DNA from: Xanthobacteraceae bacterium | GTDB lineage: Bacteria; Pseudomonadota; Alphaproteobacteria; Rhizobiales; Xanthobacteraceae | Direction of reading: 5' to 3' | Assembly: GCA_031291445.1 (NCBI GenBank) | Contig: JARLJA010000185.1 | Coordinates: 1-57,598, forward strand | DNA: 57,598 nt | Shown: positions 37,297 through 47,396 of the stretch, piece after piece | How the letters are laid out: each line of letters opens with the position of its first letter | Position numbering within the stretch: the first letter of the stretch is position 1 | Made by a program: the position numbers and the translations under genes | Notes under the pieces: generated by a model | Databases searched by the model: none | Told to the model about the DNA's origin: nothing | Seen by the model: the letters and a program-made list of their open reading frames with translations, nothing else

Positions 37297-37773
37297 ATGA
37301 TGGCTGAAAAGGCCAAGCGGGCGATCAAGGTCGTCGCCGAGAACCGCAAGGCGCGCTTCCACTACGCGATCGAGGACACCATCGAGGCCGGCATCTCGCT
37401 GACCGGCACCGAGGTCAAGTCGATCCGTGGCGGCAAGAGCACCATTGCGGAATCCTACGCCGACCCGCGCGCCGGCGAGATCTGGCTCGTGAACGCCAAC
37501 ATTCCGGAATACCTGCAGGCCAACCGCTTCAACCACGAGCCGCGCCGGCCGCGCAAACTGCTGCTGCACAAGCGGCAGATCAACAAGCTGATCGGCGCCG
37601 TGGAGCGGGAGGGCATGACCCTGATCCCGTTGAAGCTCTACTTCAATGAACAGGGTCGCGCGAAGCTTGAACTGGCGCTCGCCAAGGGCAAGAAGCTGCA
37701 CGACAAACGCGAGACCGAGAAGAAGCGGGACTGGAGCCGGGAAAAGGGTCGGCTGCTGCGCAGCCGGGGCTAG
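37297..37773 (+). CDS. smpB: SsrA-binding protein SmpB
   Basis: This 158-residue protein binds tmRNA and brings it to stalled ribosomes for trans-translation. The beta-barrel core has [16 protein letters not shown] and the [10 protein letters not shown] segment. A basic tail ([20 protein letters not shown]) folds in the ribosome. Two adjacent ATG codons (37297, 37300) can start it. It ends 17 bases from the stop of the convergent glycosylase gene. Confidence 0.97.
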   Translation: MMAEKAKRAIKVVAENRKARFHYAIEDTIEAGISLTGTEVKSIRGGKSTIAESYADPRAGEIWLVNANIPEYLQANRFNHEPRRPRKLLLHKRQINKLIGAVEREGMTLIPLKLYFNEQGRAKLELALAKGKKLHDKRETEKKRDWSREKGRLLRSRG

Positions 37774-37790
37774 CGTCAGCAGACGTCTCC

Positions 37791-38549
37791 TCAGCCGAAG
37801 GAAGCCGCGCCGGCCGTCTGGTCGGCGGCGAGATGGCGGCGCACGCTGGCGAACACGGACCGGAACATGTCAGCGGTGAGGACGCCCGTGTTGGTGTTGT
37901 AGCGGGAGCAGTGATAGCTGTCGAACAGCCGCACGTCGCCGGCCTGATGCTCGCGGCCGTGGCCGAACGGCGCTTCCACAGCGCGCAGGCCGAACACCTT
38001 GATGGTGGAGTCGTGGGCGATCCGCCCCAGCATCACCACCGCGCGCAGCCGCGGCATGTCGGCGCGGGTCGCGGCCAGGAATTGCCGGCAGGTGTTGATC
38101 TCGGCGGGCAGCGGCTTGTTCTGCGGCGGCACGCAGTGCACCGCATTGCCGATCCGGCAATCGACCAGGCGCAGGCCGTCATCGGGACGGGCGTCGTAGC
38201 GGCCGGCCGCGAAGCCGAATTCGAGGAGCGTGCCGTAAAGCAGATCCCCGGCGTAGTCGCCGGTAAAGGGCCGGCCCGTCCGGTTGGCGCCCTGCAAGCC
38301 CGGCGCGAGCCCGACCACCAGCAGCGACCCCAGCCGGTCGCCGAACGGGGGCACCGGCGCGTTGAACCATGACGGTTCACGCAGCCGGTTGGTGTCGCGA
38401 AACGCGGCGAGGCGGGGGCAGAGCCGGCAGTTGCGCTCGGGCCCGGGCGAGTCGGTGGCGGCAGGCGGAAGCGTGTCGGAGACTGCGGCCGGCCCGGGGC
38501 GGGCACGGCCGGAACGCGAGTTCGGCTCAGTCTTCGAAATCTTCCTCAT
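37791..38549 (-). CDS. Family-5 uracil-DNA glycosylase
   Basis: This 252-residue DNA-repair enzyme is of the UdgB type and removes uracil and other deaminated bases. Motif 1 reads VGLAPGLQGANRTGRPFTGD. The [4Fe-4S] ligands are the C-x-x-C of NCRLCPRL plus the two Cys in HCVPPQNKPLPAEINTC. Motif 3 is near FDSYHCSRYNTNTG. Family 5 lacks the polar Asp/Asn of classical UDG in motif 1, as here. The ATG at 38549 overlaps the NYN gene end by 23 bases. A GTG further in (38483) is a possible alternative start. Confidence 0.88.
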   Translation of the reverse strand: MRKISKTEPNSRSGRARPGPAAVSDTLPPAATDSPGPERNCRLCPRLAAFRDTNRLREPSWFNAPVPPFGDRLGSLLVVGLAPGLQGANRTGRPFTGDYAGDLLYGTLLEFGFAAGRYDARPDDGLRLVDCRIGNAVHCVPPQNKPLPAEINTCRQFLAATRADMPRLRAVVMLGRIAHDSTIKVFGLRAVEAPFGHGREHQAGDVRLFDSYHCSRYNTNTGVLTADMFRSVFASVRRHLAADQTAGAASFG

Positions 38550-39168
38550 CGCCTCTGGGTGCAATGGTGCTCGTGCTGCGGTGGAGGAACTGCGGCGTGT
38601 GGCGGGATTCCCGGTGCTCGCGCGCCGCAGGCCGCTCCGCCGGGTCACGGCCGAGTTTGGACTGCAGTTCCACCAGATCGGTAAACACATCGGCCTGCCG
38701 GCGCAACTCGTCCGCGATCATCGGGGGCTGGCTGGCGATCGTGGACACCACCGTGACGCGGACGCCCCGGCGCTGTACCGCCTCGACCAGCGAGCGGAAG
38801 TCGCCGTCACCCGAGAACAGCACGATCTGGTCGACATGCTCGGCGAGTTCCATGGCATCGACGGCGAGCTCGATGTCCATGTTGCCCTTGACCTTGCGAC
38901 GGCCGGTCTGGTCGACGAATTCCTTGGTGGCCTTGGTGACGACCGTATAGCCGTTGTAATCGAGCCAATCGATCAACGGGCGGATCGACGAATACTCCTG
39001 ATCCTCGATGATCGCGGTGTAATAGAAGGCCCGAATCAGGTTCCCGCGGCTTTGGAACTCGCGCAGCAAACGTTTGTAGTCGATGTCGAAGCCCAGCGTC
39101 TTGGCGGTCGCGTAGAGGTTGGCGCCGTCGATGAAGAGCGCAATCTTGTTAGACGTGGTGGAAGGCAT
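38527..39168 (-). CDS. NYN-domain (LabA/DUF88-like) putative ribonuclease
   Basis: The 213-residue protein has an N-terminal PIN-like NYN domain (residues 1-165) with the acidic metal-site pattern ALFIDGANLY, then KGNMDIELAVDAM and LFSGDGDFRSLV. These are the aspartates expected of NYN nucleases. A charged, disordered C-terminal tail ends in GDEEDFED. LabA/DUF88 members are thought to process RNA. In this group the gene commonly lies next to rpoZ-rsh. It is divergent from rpoZ and overlaps the glycosylase gene. Confidence 0.9.
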   Translation of the reverse strand: MPSTTSNKIALFIDGANLYATAKTLGFDIDYKRLLREFQSRGNLIRAFYYTAIIEDQEYSSIRPLIDWLDYNGYTVVTKATKEFVDQTGRRKVKGNMDIELAVDAMELAEHVDQIVLFSGDGDFRSLVEAVQRRGVRVTVVSTIASQPPMIADELRRQADVFTDLVELQSKLGRDPAERPAAREHRESRHTPQFLHRSTSTIAPRGDEEDFED

Positions 39169-39552
39169 TAAAGGTGGTCCCGCTTCTTATTTGTGGTTAA
39201 CGTTCGCCTAAGCGCAGTCCGCTCGGCGACTAATGCGGCCGACGGTCGTTGCCCATGGTCTGAGCCTGAAGTCGCGTGCTTGAGCCGACCGCGTCGGGGC
39301 TTGGCGCAAACGGAGCGGCGAAACTGTCGTCAAGCATTGAAGCCTTTTGGTGTCCATCGGACCCAAGGCTTACCAAAACGCGCAAATGCGGCGTAAATCA
39401 GCAATGGAGCGGCAAATTTACGTCGGTTGAACGGTTTGTGTGGCGCGTATAGGCCTAACCCCCCAAATTGTCGCTTGCGAATTGGGCGGAGCCGCTATAC
39501 CTAGCGTGCATAATCGCAATCTTGGATCAAACTTGAACGGAGCGGACAGTCG
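39169..39552. other. NYN-rpoZ divergent intergenic region
   Basis: No gene is apparent in 384 bases. The part next to rpoZ has TTGCGA at 39475-39480 and TATACC at 39496-39501, 15 bases apart, a weak promoter candidate. The first part is AT-richer (TTATTTGTGGTTAACG) and may drive the NYN gene. Confidence 0.4.
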
Positions 39553-39945
39553 ATGGCTCGCGTCACCGTGGAAGACTGTATTGACAAGGTCAACAACCGG
39601 TTCGACCTGGTTCTGCTGGCTGCGCACCGCGCGCGCATGATTTCGTCGGGCTCCCAGCTCACGGTCGACCGCGACAACGACAAGAACCCGGTAGTGTCGC
39701 TGCGCGAGATCGCCGAGCAGACGATCTCTCCGGAAGATCTCCGCGAAGAACTGGTGCATTCGCTGCAGAAGTTCGTGGAGGTCGACGAGCCCGAACCCGA
39801 TACGGTGCCGCTGATCGGCTCGGCCGGCGCGAGCGTCGACGCCGACGACACCGAAGTTGCGGTCGAGCGCATGACCGAGGAAGAGCTGCTGAAGGGCCTC
39901 GAGGGCCTGGCGCCTCCGGAAGAGCAGCCCGAAGAAGAGGAATAA
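39553..39945 (+). CDS. rpoZ: RNA polymerase omega subunit
   Basis: This 130-residue omega subunit assists assembly of beta-prime and in proteobacteria contributes to the ppGpp site. The core [28 protein letters not shown] and the [14 protein letters not shown] segment are diagnostic. The acidic C-terminal tail (EEQPEEEE) is typical of alphaproteobacteria. The ATG at 39553 follows GGAGCGGAC. A strong terminator follows, so it is probably a separate transcript from rsh. Confidence 0.97.
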   Translation: MARVTVEDCIDKVNNRFDLVLLAAHRARMISSGSQLTVDRDNDKNPVVSLREIAEQTISPEDLREELVHSLQKFVEVDEPEPDTVPLIGSAGASVDADDTEVAVERMTEEELLKGLEGLAPPEEQPEEEE

Positions 39946-39985
39946 CCGCGGGCCCGCGTACGGGCCGCCGCTGTCGAGATCTCAC

Positions 39986-40021
39986 AAAGGCCCGGATCGG
40001 AGATCCGGGCCTTTGCATTTT
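39986..40021 (+). terminator. Strong Rho-independent terminator after rpoZ
   Basis: A perfect 12-bp stem (AAAGGCCCGGAT / ATCCGGGCCTTT) with a CGGAG loop is followed by GCATTTT. The A-tract at the 5' foot also makes it able to work in reverse. It lies 40 bases after the rpoZ stop. Confidence 0.9.
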
Positions 40022-40248
40022 CGGCCCCGGATTTACCGGTCGGCCGCGCGGCGCAGGAAGCGTTGTTGCAGTCGCGGCCGGCAGCGGTAACAATGGCGGT
40101 GTTCGGGCCCCATATGTCACCGCAGCGGGCCGTGGACGGGATGCGGTCGGCGCAGGCGCCACCGCGTCGCGAGAATCAGGACGGCGCGCAGCCGGAGCGG
40201 TGGCTCAGTCGGGATCGACGGTCGGGCGCGCGCGCGAGGTGAGGGCAT

Positions 40249-42543
40249 ATGGCGTATCGGCGCCGTCATTCGGGTCAGATGCAGGCCGCCGCCGGCGACA
40301 GCGCCGCGGTGGCCGCGATTGCGCCCGTCCAGCCGCCACGGCCGGCCAAGCGCTCGACGAAGCGGATGATGCGCCAATACGACCTGGTCGAACGGGTCAG
40401 GGCGTACAATCCGGATACCGACGAAGCGCTGCTCAACCGCGCCTATGTCTACGCCATGATGGCCCATGGCGAGCAGACCCGCGCCTCGGGCGACCCCTAT
40501 TTCTCGCATCCGCTCGAGGTCGCGGCGATCCTCACCGACCTCAAGCTCGACGACGCCACCATCGTCGCGGCGCTGCTGCACGACACCATCGAGGACACCG
40601 AGGCGACGCGCGCGGAGATCGACCAGATCTTCGGGCACGAGATCGGCGCGCTGGTCGAGGGCCTGACCAAGCTGAAACGCCTCGAACTGGTGTCGCGCGA
40701 GGCCAAGCAGGCCGAAAATCTCCGCAAGCTCCTGCTGGCGGTGGCCAACGACGTCCGGGTGCTGCTGGTCAAGCTCGCGGACCGGCTGCACAACATGCGC
40801 ACCCTCGAATTCGTGCCGCCGGCATCGCGCCGGCGCATCGCCGAGGAGACCATCGACATCTATGCGCCGCTGGCCGGCCGCATGGGCATGCATGAAATGC
40901 GCGAGGAGCTCGAGGAGCTCTCGTTCCGCGAGCTCGACGCGGAGGCTTACGGCGTCGTCAACGAACGGCTGAATGCGCTGGCGGAACGCAACCGCAACCT
41001 GATCGGCGAGATCGAAACCCAGCTGCGCACCAACCTGACGAGCCACGGCATCGTCGCGCGCGTGGTCGGCCGTCGCAAGCGGCCGTTCTCGATCTGGACC
41101 AAGATGGAGCGCAAGTCGGTCGGCTTCGAGCAGCTCTCAGACATCTTCGGCTTTCGCGTCGTCGTCCAGTCGGTCGAGGAGTGCTACCATGCGCTCGGCA
41201 TCGTCCACACGGTGTGGCCGGTGGTGCCCGGCCGCTTCAAGGACTACATCTCGACGCCGAAGCAGAACGACTATCGCTCGATCCACACCACCGTGATCGG
41301 GCCCGGCAACCAGCGCGTCGAGCTGCAGATCCGTACCGAAGAGATGGACCGCATCGCCGAATACGGCATCGCGGCGCACGCCTTCTACAAGGAGGGCGTC
41401 GGCTCGCCGACCGAGATGCTCAACCGCGAGTCCAACGCGTTCGCATGGCTGCGCCACACCATCGAGGTGCTGTCGGAGAGCGCCAATCCGGAGGAATTCC
41501 TCGAGCACACCAAGCTCGAACTGTTCCACGACCAGGTGTTCTGCTTCACTCCCAAGGGCAAGCTGATCGCGCTGCCGCGCAAGGCGAATGTCATCGACTT
41601 CGCCTATGCGGTGCATACCGACGTCGGCAACAGCGCCGTGGGCTGCAAGATCAACGGCAAGTTCGCGCCGCTGGCGTCCGAGCTGCAGAACGGCGACGAG
41701 GTCCAGGTCCTGACCTCGCGCGCCCAGTCGGCGCCGCCGTCGGCATGGGAAGCGCTGGCGGTGACGGGCAAGGCGCGCGCCGCGATCCGGCGCGCCACCC
41801 GCGCCGCGGTGCGCGACCAGTATGCCGGGCTCGGACGCAGGATCGTCGAGCGCCTGTTCCTGCGGGCCAAGATCGCCTACGACGATGAAAAGCTGAAGGG
41901 CGCGCTGCCCCGTCTGGCCCGCAGTTCGATCGAGGAGGTCATGGTCGCGGTCGGGCGCGGCGAGATGAAGGCGTCGAACGTCGCCCGCGCGATGTATCCC
42001 GACTACAAGGAAGAGCGGATCGGCCTGTTCGGCGGCAAGAAGGACAATGCTCCGGCCAGGGACAAGCCGGCGCCCACGGCGAGCGCGAAGTCGGTGATCC
42101 CGATCCGCGGCATCAACAGCGACCTGCCGGTCAAGTTCGCGCCGAACGGCGGCGCGGTTCCCGGCGATCGCATCGTCGGGATCGTGACGCCCGGCGAAGG
42201 CATCACGATCTACCCGATCCAGTCACCGGCCCTGAAGGATTTCGAGGAGGAGCCGGAGCGCTGGCTCGACGTGCGCTGGGACGTCGACGATTCGACGCCG
42301 CAGCGGTTTCCCGCCCGCCTGTTCGTGCAGAACGTCAACGAGCCGGGCAGCCTCGCGCAGATCGCGACCGTGATCGCCGAGCACGACGGCAACATCGACA
42401 ACATCTCGATGAGCCGGCGATCGCCGGATTTCACCGAGCTCACCATCGACCTCGAAGTCTACGACCTCAAGCACCTCAGCGCCATCATCGCGCAGCTGCG
42501 CGCCAAGTCCGTGGTGGCGCGGGTCGAGCGGGTCAACGGCTAG
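40249..42543 (+). CDS. rsh: Bifunctional (p)ppGpp synthetase/hydrolase Rsh
   Basis: A 764-residue RelA/SpoT homologue, the single long Rsh typical of alphaproteobacteria, that makes and degrades ppGpp in the stringent response. The hydrolase domain has the H111-D112 motif in LLHDTIEDT. The synthetase domain contains R329-F-K-D, the RxKD form found in bifunctional enzymes, and YRSIHTTV. A TGS domain (DFAYAVHTDVGN) and a C-terminal ACT domain (MSRRSPDFTELTIDLEVYDL) follow. The ATG at 40249 is preceded by GAGGTGAGG. pdxJ follows after 30 bases. Confidence 0.96.
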   Translation: MAYRRRHSGQMQAAAGDSAAVAAIAPVQPPRPAKRSTKRMMRQYDLVERVRAYNPDTDEALLNRAYVYAMMAHGEQTRASGDPYFSHPLEVAAILTDLKLDDATIVAALLHDTIEDTEATRAEIDQIFGHEIGALVEGLTKLKRLELVSREAKQAENLRKLLLAVANDVRVLLVKLADRLHNMRTLEFVPPASRRRIAEETIDIYAPLAGRMGMHEMREELEELSFRELDAEAYGVVNERLNALAERNRNLIGEIETQLRTNLTSHGIVARVVGRRKRPFSIWTKMERKSVGFEQLSDIFGFRVVVQSVEECYHALGIVHTVWPVVPGRFKDYISTPKQNDYRSIHTTVIGPGNQRVELQIRTEEMDRIAEYGIAAHAFYKEGVGSPTEMLNRESNAFAWLRHTIEVLSESANPEEFLEHTKLELFHDQVFCFTPKGKLIALPRKANVIDFAYAVHTDVGNSAVGCKINGKFAPLASELQNGDEVQVLTSRAQSAPPSAWEALAVTGKARAAIRRATRAAVRDQYAGLGRRIVERLFLRAKIAYDDEKLKGALPRLARSSIEEVMVAVGRGEMKASNVARAMYPDYKEERIGLFGGKKDNAPARDKPAPTASAKSVIPIRGINSDLPVKFAPNGGAVPGDRIVGIVTPGEGITIYPIQSPALKDFEEEPERWLDVRWDVDDSTPQRFPARLFVQNVNEPGSLAQIATVIAEHDGNIDNISMSRRSPDFTELTIDLEVYDLKHLSAIIAQLRAKSVVARVERVNG

Positions 42544-42573
42544 TCCCGTTCGCGTTTTCCTGACGAGAGCTCC

Positions 42574-43341
42574 ATGTCCCACCCGCTTCCGTTGCGTCTC
42601 GGTATCAACGTCGATCACGTCGCAACCCTGCGCAACGCGCGCGGCGGCGAAGCTCCCGATCCGGTACGCGCGGCGCTGCAGGCGATCGAAGCCGGCGCCG
42701 ACGGTATCACCGCGCATCTGCGGGAAGACCGCCGCCACATCCGCGACGACGACATGGCGCGACTGAAGGCCGAGATTTCCAAGCCGCTGAACTTCGAGAT
42801 GGCGGCGACCGCCGACATGGTGAAGATCGCGCTCGCCACCGCACCGCACGCGGTGTGCCTGGTGCCGGAACGGCGGGAGGAACTCACGACCGAAGGCGGG
42901 CTCGACGTGGTCGCGAACGAGGGCGCGCTGGCACCGGTGGTCGCCCGCCTCGGCGACGCGGGCATCCGGGTCTCCCTGTTCATCTCGGCGGATCCCCGCC
43001 AGATCGAGGCGGCGGCGCGGCTGCGCGCGCCGGTGATCGAACTGCACACCGGCGCCTGGTGTCACGCGGTAGCGGACTGCCAGCATGAGCGTGCCGAGGC
43101 CGAGTGGCAGCGCCTCGAGAAGGGGGCGGCGCTGGCGCGAGGGGCGGGCCTCGAGGTTCATGCCGGACACGGCCTCGACTACCGGACGGCCGAGACCATC
43201 GCCGGGCTGCGGGAGGTGGTCGAGCTCAACATCGGGCATTTCCTGATCGGGGAGGCGCTCTTCATGGGGCTGGGCGAGGCGGTCATGACCATGCGGGCGG
43301 CGATGGCGCGGGGCCGCACGAATGCCGGGCTTGCCCAATGA
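42574..43341 (+). CDS. pdxJ: Pyridoxine 5'-phosphate synthase
   Basis: This 255-residue TIM-barrel enzyme makes pyridoxine 5'-phosphate from 1-deoxyxylulose 5-phosphate and 3-amino-1-hydroxyacetone phosphate (DXP-dependent vitamin B6 pathway). [16 protein letters not shown], the [16 protein letters not shown] strand and GHGLDY near residue 195 are signature parts. It has normal length. The stop overlaps the acpS start (ATGA), so the two are translationally coupled. Confidence 0.97.
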   Translation: MSHPLPLRLGINVDHVATLRNARGGEAPDPVRAALQAIEAGADGITAHLREDRRHIRDDDMARLKAEISKPLNFEMAATADMVKIALATAPHAVCLVPERREELTTEGGLDVVANEGALAPVVARLGDAGIRVSLFISADPRQIEAAARLRAPVIELHTGAWCHAVADCQHERAEAEWQRLEKGAALARGAGLEVHAGHGLDYRTAETIAGLREVVELNIGHFLIGEALFMGLGEAVMTMRAAMARGRTNAGLAQ

Positions 43342-43757
43342 TTCTCGGCATCGGCTCGGACCTGATCGACATCAGGCGGATCGAGAAGGTGATTGCCCGC
43401 CACGGCGACCGGTTTCTCGACCGCATCTTTACCGACACCGAACGGGCCCGGGCGGAACGACGGGCTAGCCTCGCAAGCCTGGTGGCGGCCACCTACGCCA
43501 AGCGCTTCGCCGCCAAGGAAGCCTGCTGCAAGGCCCTCGGCACCGGCATCCGGCAGGGGGTGTGGTGGCGGGACATGGGCGTGGTCAACCAGCCCGGGGG
43601 GCGGCCGACACTGGTCCTGACCGGTGGTGCCAAGGCGAGACTGGACGCCCTGACGCCGCCCGGTTTTGACGCCAGGATCGACCTGTCGATGACCGATGAT
43701 TGGCCGCTGGCGCAGGCCTTCGTCATCATATCGGCGATCAAATCCGGCAATTCTTGA
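43338..43757 (+). CDS. acpS: Holo-[acyl-carrier-protein] synthase
   Basis: The 139-residue enzyme transfers 4'-phosphopantetheine from CoA to [26 protein letters not shown] holds the metal-binding Asp, and [18 protein letters not shown] the Glu-Lys pair of the active site. The ATG at 43338 overlaps the pdxJ stop. lepB begins 213 bases downstream. Order pdxJ-acpS-lepB-rnc-era is typical of the group. Confidence 0.97.
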   Translation: MILGIGSDLIDIRRIEKVIARHGDRFLDRIFTDTERARAERRASLASLVAATYAKRFAAKEACCKALGTGIRQGVWWRDMGVVNQPGGRPTLVLTGGAKARLDALTPPGFDARIDLSMTDDWPLAQAFVIISAIKSGNS

Positions 43758-43970
43758 GCTGGCACGGCTGGCTGCCTCGCTCCCGGGAGGGGTGAGGGGG
43801 CGTGCGGCCGCATGGCGCGCGCGGAACTAAAAACGCTTCTCTATCAATCGATTACGAAGTTTTTTGGGTTGGCTTGATTGCGCCTGCGCGGACAACCGTC
43901 TACAACGCGCCGAACCCTTTGACGGAGTCGCGGCCGCGGTCCCGACGACAGAAAGCATACAAGAGCGGTT

Positions 43971-44732
43971 ATGAGCGTGACGACTGGAACCAAGACCGAA
44001 GGCGGCGTCGGCGAAACCATCCGTGTCGTCATTCACGCGTTGATCATCGCCCTGGTGATCCGGACTTTCCTGTTCCAGCCGTTCAACATTCCGTCGGGGT
44101 CGATGAAGGCGACCCTGCTGGTCGGCGACTACCTGTTCGTGTCGAAATACTCCTATGGCTACAGCCACTATTCGATTCCGCTGTCGCCGCCGCTGTTCTC
44201 CGGGCGGATTTTCGGCTCCGACCCCGCGCGCGGCGACATCGTCGTGTTCCGGCTGCCCAAGGACGACACCACCGACTACATCAAGCGCGTGATCGGGCTT
44301 CCCGGCGACCGCATCCAGGTCAAGGAAGGGCTGCTTCACATCAACGACGTGCCGGTGCAGCGTGAGCGCTTGTCGGACTTCATCGGTGAAAATCCTTGCG
44401 GGTCTCCGCAGGCGACCGCGCGGGTGAAGCGCTGGAAGGAGACCCTCCCCAACGGGGTCTCCTACGAGACGCTCGATTGCGACGACAACGGCTTCTACGA
44501 CAACACCAACGTCTACACCGTGCCGCCCGGCCATTTCTTCATGATGGGCGACAACCGCGACAATTCGACCGACAGCCGCGTGCTGTCGGCGGTCGGCTAC
44601 GTGCCGGCGGAAAACCTCATCGGCCGCGCCCAGATGATCTTCTTCTCGATCGGCGAGGGCGAATCGGCGTGGCAAATTTGGCGCTGGCCGTTCGCCGTGC
44701 GCTGGAATCGCATTTTTCACATCGTGCGATGA
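43971..44732 (+). CDS. lepB: Signal peptidase I
   Basis: This 253-residue membrane-anchored serine protease removes signal peptides from exported proteins. One N-terminal membrane helix (VVIHALIIALVIRTFLF) is followed by box B with nucleophile Ser44 (PSGSM) and box D with general base Lys105 (YIKRVIGLPGD). Box E is MGDNRDNSTDSR. The stop overlaps the rnc start (ATGA at 44729-44732). The 213-base upstream gap lacks a clear promoter consensus. Confidence 0.97.
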   Translation: MSVTTGTKTEGGVGETIRVVIHALIIALVIRTFLFQPFNIPSGSMKATLLVGDYLFVSKYSYGYSHYSIPLSPPLFSGRIFGSDPARGDIVVFRLPKDDTTDYIKRVIGLPGDRIQVKEGLLHINDVPVQRERLSDFIGENPCGSPQATARVKRWKETLPNGVSYETLDCDDNGFYDNTNVYTVPPGHFFMMGDNRDNSTDSRVLSAVGYVPAENLIGRAQMIFFSIGEGESAWQIWRWPFAVRWNRIFHIVR

Positions 44733-45553
44733 ACGACGACGCACCCCTCGCCCGATCCCCCGAAATCGCTGACAACGGTGCCGGCCGGGCTGGGCCGGCT
44801 CCGGCGGCGGCTGCCGACGCGGCCAAGAAGCCGCGCCGCAGGGTCAGTGCGAAGGCGGCGGCCAAGGCGATCGAGCAGCGCATCGGGCATACCTTCGCCG
44901 ATCAGTCGCTGCTTGCGACCGCATTCACCCATGTCTCGGCGCTGAAGTCGACCCGCCACCGCGCCGAGAGCTACCAGCGGCTGGAATTCCTCGGCGACCA
45001 CGTGCTCGGCCTGATCGTCTCGGAGATGCTCTATCGGGCGTTTCCGAAGGCCGACGAGGGCGAACTGTCGAAGCGGCTGGCCGACCTGGTCCGCAAGGAG
45101 ACCTGCGCCGACGTCGCCAAATCGCTCGGCCTGCACGAGGCCATCAAGCTCGGCACCGTCGGCGCCGGCGTCGGCGATCGGCTGCGCAAGTCGGTGCTCG
45201 GCGACATCTGCGAGGCGGTGATCGGCGCGGTGTTTCTCGACGGCGGTTACGCCGCGGCGGCGGAGTTCGTCGCGGCGAACTGGACCGAGCGCATGCGCAA
45301 GCCGCTGCGGCCGCTGCGCGACGCCAAGACCGTGCTGCAGGAATGGGCCCAGGGGCAGGGGCTGCCGACCCCGGTGTATCGCGAAATCGAGCGCACCGGC
45401 CCGCACCACGACCCGCAATTCCGGGTCGCGGTTGAGTTGCCGGGGCACGCCCCGGCCGAAGGCGTCGGCGGCAGCAAGCGGGCCGCCGAGAAGGTGGCGG
45501 CGCTGGCGATGCTCAAACAGGAAGGCGTTCCGAGCGGACACAATGATGGTTGA
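44729..45553 (+). CDS. rnc: Ribonuclease III
   Basis: This 274-residue double-strand-specific RNase acts in rRNA and mRNA processing. The nuclease signature YQRLEFLGDHVLG contains Glu86 and Asp90, and GDICEAVIGAVFLDGG is the second acidic box. A dsRNA-binding domain (residues about 205-270: AKTVLQEWAQGQGLPTPVY and GGSKRAAEKVAALAML) follows. The first 40 residues are an Ala/Arg-rich extension. It overlaps lepB by 4 bases and era by 11 bases. Confidence 0.96.
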   Translation: MNDDAPLARSPEIADNGAGRAGPAPAAAADAAKKPRRRVSAKAAAKAIEQRIGHTFADQSLLATAFTHVSALKSTRHRAESYQRLEFLGDHVLGLIVSEMLYRAFPKADEGELSKRLADLVRKETCADVAKSLGLHEAIKLGTVGAGVGDRLRKSVLGDICEAVIGAVFLDGGYAAAAEFVAANWTERMRKPLRPLRDAKTVLQEWAQGQGLPTPVYREIERTGPHHDPQFRVAVELPGHAPAEGVGGSKRAAEKVAALAMLKQEGVPSGHNDG

Positions 45554-46484
45554 GACAGAGGGTGGCCCATCGGGGCCCGCGACCCCGGCGGCGACGCGCT
45601 GCGGCTTCGTGGCGTTGATCGGCGCGCCCAATGTCGGCAAGTCGACGCTGGTCAATGCCCTGGTCGGCTCCAAGGTCACCATCGTGTCCCGCAAGGTCCA
45701 GACCACACGTGCGCTCATTCGCGGCATCGTGGTCGAGAACAATGCCCAGATCATCCTGGTCGACACCCCGGGGATCTTCGCGCCGCGGCGGCGGCTCGAC
45801 CGCGCCATGGTGTCGACCGCCTGGAGCGGGGCCCATGACGCCGACATCGTCTGCGTGCTGCTCGATGCCCGGGCCGGGATCGACGACGAGGCCGACGCCA
45901 TCCTGAACCGGCTCGAGGCCGTCGCCCATCCCAAGATCCTGGTGATCAACAAGATCGACCTGGTGCCGCGCGAGAAGCTCCTGGCGCTGACCCAGGCCGC
46001 CAACCAGCGGCTTTCGTTCCAGCAGACCTTCATGGTCTCGGCGCTGTCGGGCGACGGCGTCGACGACCTGCGGCGCGCGCTCGCGGCGGCCGTTCCGGAA
46101 GGCCCGTTCCACTATCCCGAAGACCAGATGTCGGACGCGCCGCTGCGCCATCTCGCCGCCGAAATCACCCGGGAAAAGATCTATCGCAGCCTGCACCAGG
46201 AACTGCCCTACCAGTCGACGGTGGAGACCGAGAGTTGGACCGAGCGCAAGGACGGTTCGGTGCGGATCGAGCAGACGATCTATGTGGAGCGCGAGAGCCA
46301 GCGCAAGATCGTGCTCGGCAAGGGCGGTGCCACCATCAAGGCGATCGGCGCCGAGGCGCGCAAGGAGATCGCCGAGATCGTCGGCCAGCCGGTGCATCTC
46401 TTCCTGTTCGTGAAGGTCCGCGAAGGTTGGGGCGATGATCCGGAGCGTTTCCGGGAGATGGGCCTGGAGTTTCCCAAGGAATGA
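45543..46484 (+). CDS. era: GTPase Era
   Basis: This 313-residue Ras-like GTPase is needed for 16S rRNA maturation and 30S assembly. The P-loop is GAPNVGKST (about residues 27-35), switch II is DTPG, and NKIDL is the base-specificity motif. A KH RNA-binding domain is at the C-terminus (LGKGGATIKAIGAEARKEI). Two consecutive ATG codons (45543, 45546) lie inside the end of rnc. It is the next step of the lepB-rnc-era operon. Confidence 0.97.
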   Translation: MMVETEGGPSGPATPAATRCGFVALIGAPNVGKSTLVNALVGSKVTIVSRKVQTTRALIRGIVVENNAQIILVDTPGIFAPRRRLDRAMVSTAWSGAHDADIVCVLLDARAGIDDEADAILNRLEAVAHPKILVINKIDLVPREKLLALTQAANQRLSFQQTFMVSALSGDGVDDLRRALAAAVPEGPFHYPEDQMSDAPLRHLAAEITREKIYRSLHQELPYQSTVETESWTERKDGSVRIEQTIYVERESQRKIVLGKGGATIKAIGAEARKEIAEIVGQPVHLFLFVKVREGWGDDPERFREMGLEFPKE

Positions 46485-46597
46485 CGTGCCGCCGACGGCC
46501 CCGCGGGCGGGCTCGGGCCTGACGCAATAGCGGCGCAATTCCTGCTGAAACCGCCTACAGCCTGCTAGTTTTCTCCGATCCGGGGATCGAGTCGCCG

Positions 46598-47371
46598 ATG
46601 GAATGGAGCGATGAAGGGATCGTGCTCGGCGTGCGCCGCCACGGCGAGGCCAATGCCATCGTCGAACTGCTGACCCGCGCCCACGGTCGTCATCTCGGGC
46701 TGGTGCGCGGCGGCGCCGGTTCCCGGTTGCGGCCGCTGCTGCAGCCCGGCAACACGGTGGCGGCGACCTGGCGGGCGCGGCTCGACGAGCACCTGGGCAC
46801 CTACGCCATCGACGGCATCCGGCTGCGTGCGGCCACCGTGCTGGGCTCCTCGCACGCCGTCTACGGCGTCACCCATCTCGCCTCGCTGGCGCGGCTGTTG
46901 CCGGAACGCGATCCCCACGAGGATATCTACGAGATGCTCGAGGCCATCCTGGACGACTTCGACGAGGTCGGCGGCGCCGCGGCCCATGTCGTCCGGTTCG
47001 AGCTTGCCATGCTGGCTGAACTCGGCTTCGGCCTCGACCTCTCCAGTTGCGCCGCGACCGGTGTCACCCAGGACCTGGTCTATGTGTCGCCGAAGTCAGG
47101 CAATGCGGTGTCGCGGCAGGCCGGCGAACCCTGGCAGGACAGGCTGCTCAGGCTGCCGCCATTCCTGCGGGACGACGCGGCCGAAGGCTGGTCGGAAGCC
47201 GACCTGCAGGACGGCTTTCGGCTCACCGGGCTGTTTCTGGCGCGCCACGTGCTGGAGCCGCGGGGGCAGCGGCTGTCGGAGGCGCGGGACGGCTTCATCG
47301 CGGCGCTGGTACGGGCCAAGCCGGCGATCGCAGCCGCGCCCAGCAAAAACTGGCCGGAAGCCGGCCCGTGA
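46598..47371 (+). CDS. recO: DNA repair protein RecO
   Basis: The 257-residue RecO loads RecA with RecF/RecR at gaps in recombinational repair. The N-terminal OB-fold starts [26 protein letters not shown]. The helical domain follows ([23 protein letters not shown]), without the zinc-finger Cys set of other RecO proteins. The gap from era is 113 bases. It converges on the small secreted-protein gene, with only 25 bases between. Confidence 0.94.
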   Translation: MEWSDEGIVLGVRRHGEANAIVELLTRAHGRHLGLVRGGAGSRLRPLLQPGNTVAATWRARLDEHLGTYAIDGIRLRAATVLGSSHAVYGVTHLASLARLLPERDPHEDIYEMLEAILDDFDEVGGAAAHVVRFELAMLAELGFGLDLSSCAATGVTQDLVYVSPKSGNAVSRQAGEPWQDRLLRLPPFLRDDAAEGWSEADLQDGFRLTGLFLARHVLEPRGQRLSEARDGFIAALVRAKPAIAAAPSKNWPEAGP

Positions 47372-47396
47372 TCGTCTGCCTGGAGCGCCGAGCGGA